Origin: Sipunculus nudus
Taxonomy: Eukaryota > Annelida > Sipuncula > Golfingiida > Sipunculidae
Length of the DNA stretch: 64,000 nucleotides
Reading direction: 5' to 3'
Assembly: GCA_026874595.1 (NCBI GenBank)
Contig: CM049311.1
Coordinates: 68,491,453-68,555,452 of the forward strand
In this document: positions 59,166 through 64,000 of the stretch, one piece after another
How positions within the stretch are numbered: position 1 is the first letter of the stretch
Layout: each line of letters starts with the position of its first letter
Made by a program: the position numbers and the translations under genes
Notes under the pieces: model-generated
Databases searched by the model: none
What the model saw: only the letters and a program-made list of their open reading frames with translations
Told to the model about the DNA's origin: nothing

Positions 59166-61376
59166 GTTATGGTATCTCATCGGATACAGAAGGCCGGTTA
59201 AGTGAATTTGGTTTTTACGAGCTGCGTCTGTTGGCTTCACCGGTTCTTTCACTAACCACTGTCTGTTCCACATGGTGCTGCCCACTATACATCAGTATTT
59301 TCACAGACTGGCAGATAGACACACAAAAAAAGAAGTTAAGCTGCTATGAAGGAATGAGCCCTAAGCCTAATTAATTAGAATGAAAATAAAACCATCATTT
59401 GCTAAAACATTACTAGAAGTGCAATGAAATCTGTATCTGATAAAAGTCAACCCCCATGATGAAGGTCAAGGTCATTCGTCGCATGCACTAACAAATACAG
59501 GTAAAAGCTGCTAATTAGTTGTATAGTGTCAATATTTAAAAAAAGAATGCAACTATCAATGTCAAGCTGGCATCAAATGGCAGACGCCAGGTCAAATGAT
59601 TACAAGATTCAGAAGAACCATAAGGTTGATAAATGATTTTTTTTTTATTTTAATTAAAAAATTATTTAAGCAAATTTTAAAATTGAGTTTTAAGCTAGAT
59701 AGAAAAATGATAGAGGAAAAAAAGTTACTGATATATTGTCATGTATATTAATATAAGTCCATTAAAAATATGGTTATTGTGATTTGGGGCTTAAAAATGT
59801 ACCTTTTAAACATGTTTTTTTTTAAATGTTACATGAGATAAAGAGTGAAAATGTCAAAAATATGTATACCATTAGAAAGATCACTGTACCCGCTTTATAA
59901 TAATAAATAATTCATGAGGTCTTATATGTATATTAACCACTTTTGGATTGATTTCATTTATTGGGGATTCAAACAATAAAGATATCTTAACTGAAATAAT
60001 AGACCTTGAAAATACCTAAACAATTTACATTACAAATACCAATAAACTACATTCGATAAACATGTTAAAAATTTCTGAATTCCATCGTGTTATAAATGAA
60101 AATTTCAGCCTAAACTATTTAACTAAACAATAATTAGAAAAGATGATAAACCCAAGGGTTATATCGAAGAATACATTTGATTAACAAAACAAGTGACTCA
60201 GCTTCCATGACACTCAGCTGATCTGTACCACAAAAAATTGTGTCAACTTGCTTTATCTGTCATATTAATATTTTGACATTTTGTCTGCAGCAGTTGTGAT
60301 GAACTTATCAAAACGATTTTCTTCTTATTCCCCGTGGTAATACAGACTGTTATTACTGATGATGCACATCATTTCCATTTGTTCAATAAATGTAAATTAT
60401 TTAAGCCCAACATGTGACATGTCCACCTTTGTACAAAAGTCTGGATTAAGATCTCGTTTGACAGATTTTCTTCAAATGTTCATTGCTGATAGAGACGTAA
60501 AAATGATTGCACATTCTTTCAATGTGTTGAATATGTACATTTTGATATAATTAATCCGTTCATACGTACGTTTAGAGTTCTGCTATAGATAAATGTCTTT
60601 GGAGGAAATTTTCGTAACACTTGTCATACAGATGAACATGCTAAACGGCAATATTATGTTCATAAACATCATACCAAAGAGTAAAGAAACATGTCATCTT
60701 GAAAACGTTTCTTTAATACATCAACACAAAAGCTTCATATTTGAAAAAAAAATCAAGTTAAATTAAGTAAATATTAAAGTGTTTAAATATAAAAGAAAAC
60801 GTAAATTTAACAGTGGAAAGATTAAAAAAAATAATTGACAGGATTTGTGCACAATGCCGTTTTCTGTTTAAGTGCATTGTACTGAAGAACTGTTGCCATG
60901 GTGAAACAACTGGGAAGAAAAAAATCCGTGCATTGAAGACTGCTATGTATGGGGTGAATTAACGGCAGTTTCTTGGGTTTATTCAAACTCAGGTTTACGG
61001 TGTGACGTTTTATACACTCTGTTCAACACCTCCCATACACTTTTATGGACTTTTCATGATTATGGAGATGTTGACAGAGAGGAATAATGCATAATCTATG
61101 AAATAATGAATAAAGTCAAATTAAATGAATTTTTTTTTCTGCCTGTGTTAGCAGTTTATGGCACCAATTCATGCCAGCAATCTTAGAATTTCTCCTGAAC
61201 CGATTGTGATAGTTCGATAATTCTGTGAGCACTGCATATATCAGATTTTTAACCTGTTTGCCGCACATGTAAACAAATGTACATGTTATGGATTAAATTA
61301 GGTTTCCTAGAATTCAGCTATTTCATAATATTTCAGATTCAAAATAAAATGACTCATGTACGATATGAAATGGGTT
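59166..61376. other. Unannotated AT-rich DNA
   Basis: Contains GGTCAAGGTCATTCGTCGCA at 59,464, similar to the core of the 56-bp duplication at 35,464. Long A and T runs follow. No gene is recognised. Confidence 0.5.
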
Positions 61377-61990
61377 ACGGGGTGACATAAAAGCGGACCG
61401 AACTGCTTTGCTAGCGAAGCGGTTGGTACGCCGGACTTGTGCGCCATCAACACGGGTTTGAAACCGGGATCGGCCCAGAATTTTCCCCTGAAAATTTGTC
61501 TTCGTAACAAAATGGGGGCTCGTCCAACGTGACGGTTACACTTTGTGGCCCAGGGAATAAGCTCACCAAAGTGTGACTCCTGGGATAATTGGTCTCGTTC
61601 TGATAGCGTAACGCTCTTAAGAGGGGGGGGGGGGGTGTTACGGGGTGACATAAAAGCGGACCGAACTGTCTCGCTAGTGAAGCCTGTTTTTCTAGCGAAG
61701 CGGTTGGCACGCCAGACTTTTGCGCCACCGACCAAGGTTCGACTCCCGGATCGGCCCAGGATTTTCCCCTCATGTATTTGTCTTCGTAACAAAATGGGGG
61801 CTTGTCCAACGTGACGGTAAACTTTGATGTCCAGGGAATAAGGGAATACGGGGTGACATAAAAGCGGACCGAACTGCCTCGCTTGTGAAGCCTGCTTTGC
61901 TAGCAAAGCGGTTGGTACGCCGGAATTGTGCGCCACCGTTATGGGTTCGAATCCCGGATCGGCCCAGTATTTTCCCCTGATCAATTTATT
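61377..61990 (+). mobile_element. Triple tandem tRNA-like SINE
   Basis: Three copies open CGGGGTGACATAAAAGCGGA (61,378; 61,640; 61,849). Each then has a box A-like TAGCGAAGCGGTTGGTACG or TAGCAAAGCGGTTGGTACG and a box B (GGGTTTGAAACC at 61,454; GGTTCGACTCC at 61,736; GGGTTCGAATCCC at 61,943), followed by GATCGGCCCAG and ATTTTCCCCT. Copies two and three have a duplicated box A region (CTCGCTAGTGAAGCC, then CTTTGCTAGCRAAGC). Copy one has an extra 78 bp ending in a G14 run. The antisense frame of 248 codons (61,307-62,053) reads straight through and is the longest in the window; its repeated DPGFEP-like segments are the mirrored box B, not a protein. Confidence 0.8.
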
Positions 61991-62159
61991 TATGTAACAT
62001 CCCCTATAAAATACAACTGAATACAAATTCATAAATCGATGACTACGTGACATAGGAGTTTCAGTGGTCCCATTAATAGATTAACAAATACATATCTAAA
62101 TGACAAAAAAAAACAGAGATAGATCATGTTACATGTATCTATGCGCCTGGCGTTTTGAT
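61991..62159. other. Unannotated short gap
   Basis: AT-rich; no feature I can support. Confidence 0.5.
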
Positions 62160-62520
62160 TCGTGTTAGGCTCAAGCCCTTGGAGTTGCTATGGGAACTGT
62201 AGAGACACAGCGCTCGTTGTAGTCTAGAATTATCGTGTTTGTACTATGGGCGCGTGTGTATTGTTGTAGTCTAGAGGGATCCAGAATGGGAGGTTCTTGG
62301 CTTCAGGTGAAAAAGCTATAAATAGGGGCTGTGTTTAGAGCCGGCAGAGAGAAAAATACCAGCAGACACGGGAGGATGACTTTGGGATTTTGGGACCTTT
62401 CCGATAATTGCAGAACTTACAGATGTCCTACGGACTTTTTACAGACTTTATATACGTATTGATAGAATATACTGGCACATACCTTTCGGAGAAATGATTT
62501 GATGCTTACTTTGATATAAA
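62160..62520 (+). promoter_or_regulatory. TATA-box promoter candidate with possible leader exon
   Basis: TATAAATAGG at 62,317-62,326 sits in a GC-richer block, preceded by two TTGTAGTCTAGA direct repeats (62,215 and 62,263). Transcription would be expected to start near 62,348 (GCCGGCAGAGAG). The following leader has an ATG at 62,376 with a 28-codon frame ending at a TGA, and a donor-like CTG|GTGAGG at about 62,522-62,529. It could be a host promoter or the terminal repeat of a retroelement; no second repeat copy was found in the window. Confidence 0.33.
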
Positions 62521-64000
62521 CTGGTGAGGTGTGTATTCGTTATCTGTAGACGAATGTGAGTTTGTGAAATCCCATTTGATTTGTAGACGATCAAGCCAAA
62601 CGAAGATTGCCCTGTATTTCACCCACCGTGTGATAAAAACGCTGGTAAAAGCCTGACATGTTGCCCTATGTGTCGAGGTTGATTTAAGTAGACTGTCCAT
62701 CGAATTTGCATGAAAGTTCACGTTTTTTACCAACAACTTGGATGGACATTCAGACGCCATTCGAATTTGTGAAGACTGGTGGCCGTACGGACGGTTTGTA
62801 TTGCTTAAATTTTACATGCAGCCAGTACTATGTAGCTTGTCATAAAATGGTATAGGTAACCATGATTAAATGAAAATATCTGATCTTGAAGAGCAAGAGA
62901 AAAAAGCGGTAAATTCTAAATCTCATGTCGTCATACTTTTATAATTTGGCTCACATAAACGTGTGACTCATTTTATCAATTTATTTTTAAATTTCAGTAA
63001 ATAGTTTGTCACATTTCGCAGCAAGCCGTATGCATCGATGACACTTTTAAATATTGCTGTTGTAACAATCTTGGAAAATTTAGTTAATAACATTCAAAAA
63101 TGAAGCTGGGCAATTTTCCTGCTGGATGACTATGATTATTCCTAACAATATGTCATTAGCGTCGTCGGGCCATTCTTCAATGCTGGAAAATGTCATTAGA
63201 ACTTGTAACAAAAGATTTATGTATTCCGGACAGAGCCTGGTTTTGGCCTTTAAATTGATGAAATATAAATACACATCACAAAAGGATTGATCGGCCATCA
63301 CCTAATACTGAACAAACAATTTATTTGAATATATTCAACAGCAGATTTAACTGCATAGTCACGTGATTTTTAAGGTTTTTTTTTTCTGTAGGCTTCATCA
63401 CATTTCTTATACTATTTTCAACTGTTTAATGAATAAGGTGACTGAATTTCATGAACAGTGTGAAAGAAAAAAAAGCGTTGGTGTGTTAAGAGTTAACCTT
63501 TTAATGTTATTGGAGCAAGACCAAGCGGGTTACGCAAAATGGTGAACGATTAACGCGGCATAATTTTCGTTGCCATGGTTATGTGGGCTTCCGTCCTTCA
63601 CATACAAGCCGAACAGCGGTGCTTTTACAGGTAATGACCATGTACACACGATTTTTATTGCACTTTAGCTCAATTAACAGAGTAATACATTATTTTAGTT
63701 TACATATAAATTAATTATATGAACACAAACTGTCCAAGTAAAGAACAACTCTTGGTATTTTTGGACATCATATCCAGCAGCATATAAGAAAATGAGCCTT
63801 CACACGCGATGGATGAGGCTATATTCAGTTTTTATCAATGTGCAGGAATACTCGAGGCGAGTAGTTTTGAGGATATTTATGGTACAAGCTTGCTTCTGAG
63901 TACGTTACGGTATGGAGAGGAATTTCATTGGGATTACCGGGGCCCTAAGGCAGCGATAGTAGATTAGTACCCTGCTTTGTCTTATTGTCAATTTTCTCGA
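62521..64000. other. Unannotated, window end
   Basis: Minus frames at 62,506-62,760 (84 codons) and 63,080-63,301 (73 codons) have ordinary amino-acid composition but no motif that I recognise, and overlap no consistent splice sites that I can support. TTTTACAG|GTAATG near 63,626 has a donor-like part. The window ends without a recognised gene. Confidence 0.45.

Noticed and set aside
61307-62053. 248-codon minus-strand open frame, the longest in the window
   Set aside because: It is the antisense of three tandem tRNA-like units; repeated DPGF-like segments come from the mirrored box B, and no protein family fits.

Overview
The window reads as nuclear DNA of a marine invertebrate, most likely a bivalve or related mollusc. 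It is AT-rich and packed with simple repeats, minisatellites and decayed transposable elements. Diagnostic pieces include a pearl/Helentron-type element starting ATGCCCCCGCC, SINE-like tails rich in GGACAGACGACGG, TGACCTTGACC-type repeats, and tRNA-derived SINEs. The host assignment is an inference from repeat style, not from a gene. No complete protein-coding gene is recognisable. The longest open frames (248, 156, 155, 153 and 132 codons) are mostly explained by repeats or chance, so the window is probably intergenic or inside very large introns.

Layout. 1-21 kb: mostly unannotated AT-rich DNA with small tandem or direct duplications (2.5-2.8, 3.34-3.54, 12.99-13.37 kb), microsatellites, one tRNA-SINE (9.8-10.1 kb), a hAT-like miniature element (15.74-15.92 kb) and a palindromic element (19.58-19.68 kb). 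21-27 kb: a possible small exon, then the most striking structure: a 3.15 kb inverted repeat (22,879-26,028) made of two ~1.3 kb arms. Each arm carries a near-terminal array of a 21-bp unit with palindrome TCGTACGTACGA, and each is bounded by GCCACCTGGT-like inverted termini. 28-34 kb: a small MITE, long TA microsatellites, a perfect 144-bp palindrome, a 25-bp minisatellite (about 35 copies with a 200-bp higher-order period) and a pearl/Helentron-like element with eight ~170-bp core repeats. 35-46 kb: a 56-bp duplication, dispersed repeat ends, a CpG-dense possible promoter and first exon (37.9-38.5 kb), an 18-bp minisatellite (42.3-43.5 kb) and a 23-bp minisatellite (45.6-46.2 kb). 46-54 kb: a second SINE copy, a tandem ~285-bp repeat family, another hAT-like MITE and a pogo/Tigger-like non-autonomous transposon with TA target duplication (52,559-53,885). 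54-64 kb: largely unannotated, with an RTE/SINE-like tail at 59 kb, a triple tRNA-like tandem SINE (61.4-62.0 kb) and a TATA-box promoter candidate at 62.3 kb.

No set of genes works together here. The content is a record of element insertion, inverted duplication and tandem-array growth. The few CpG-dense, non-repetitive islands are the best candidates for host regulatory DNA. All identities were judged by eye, without alignment or database search.
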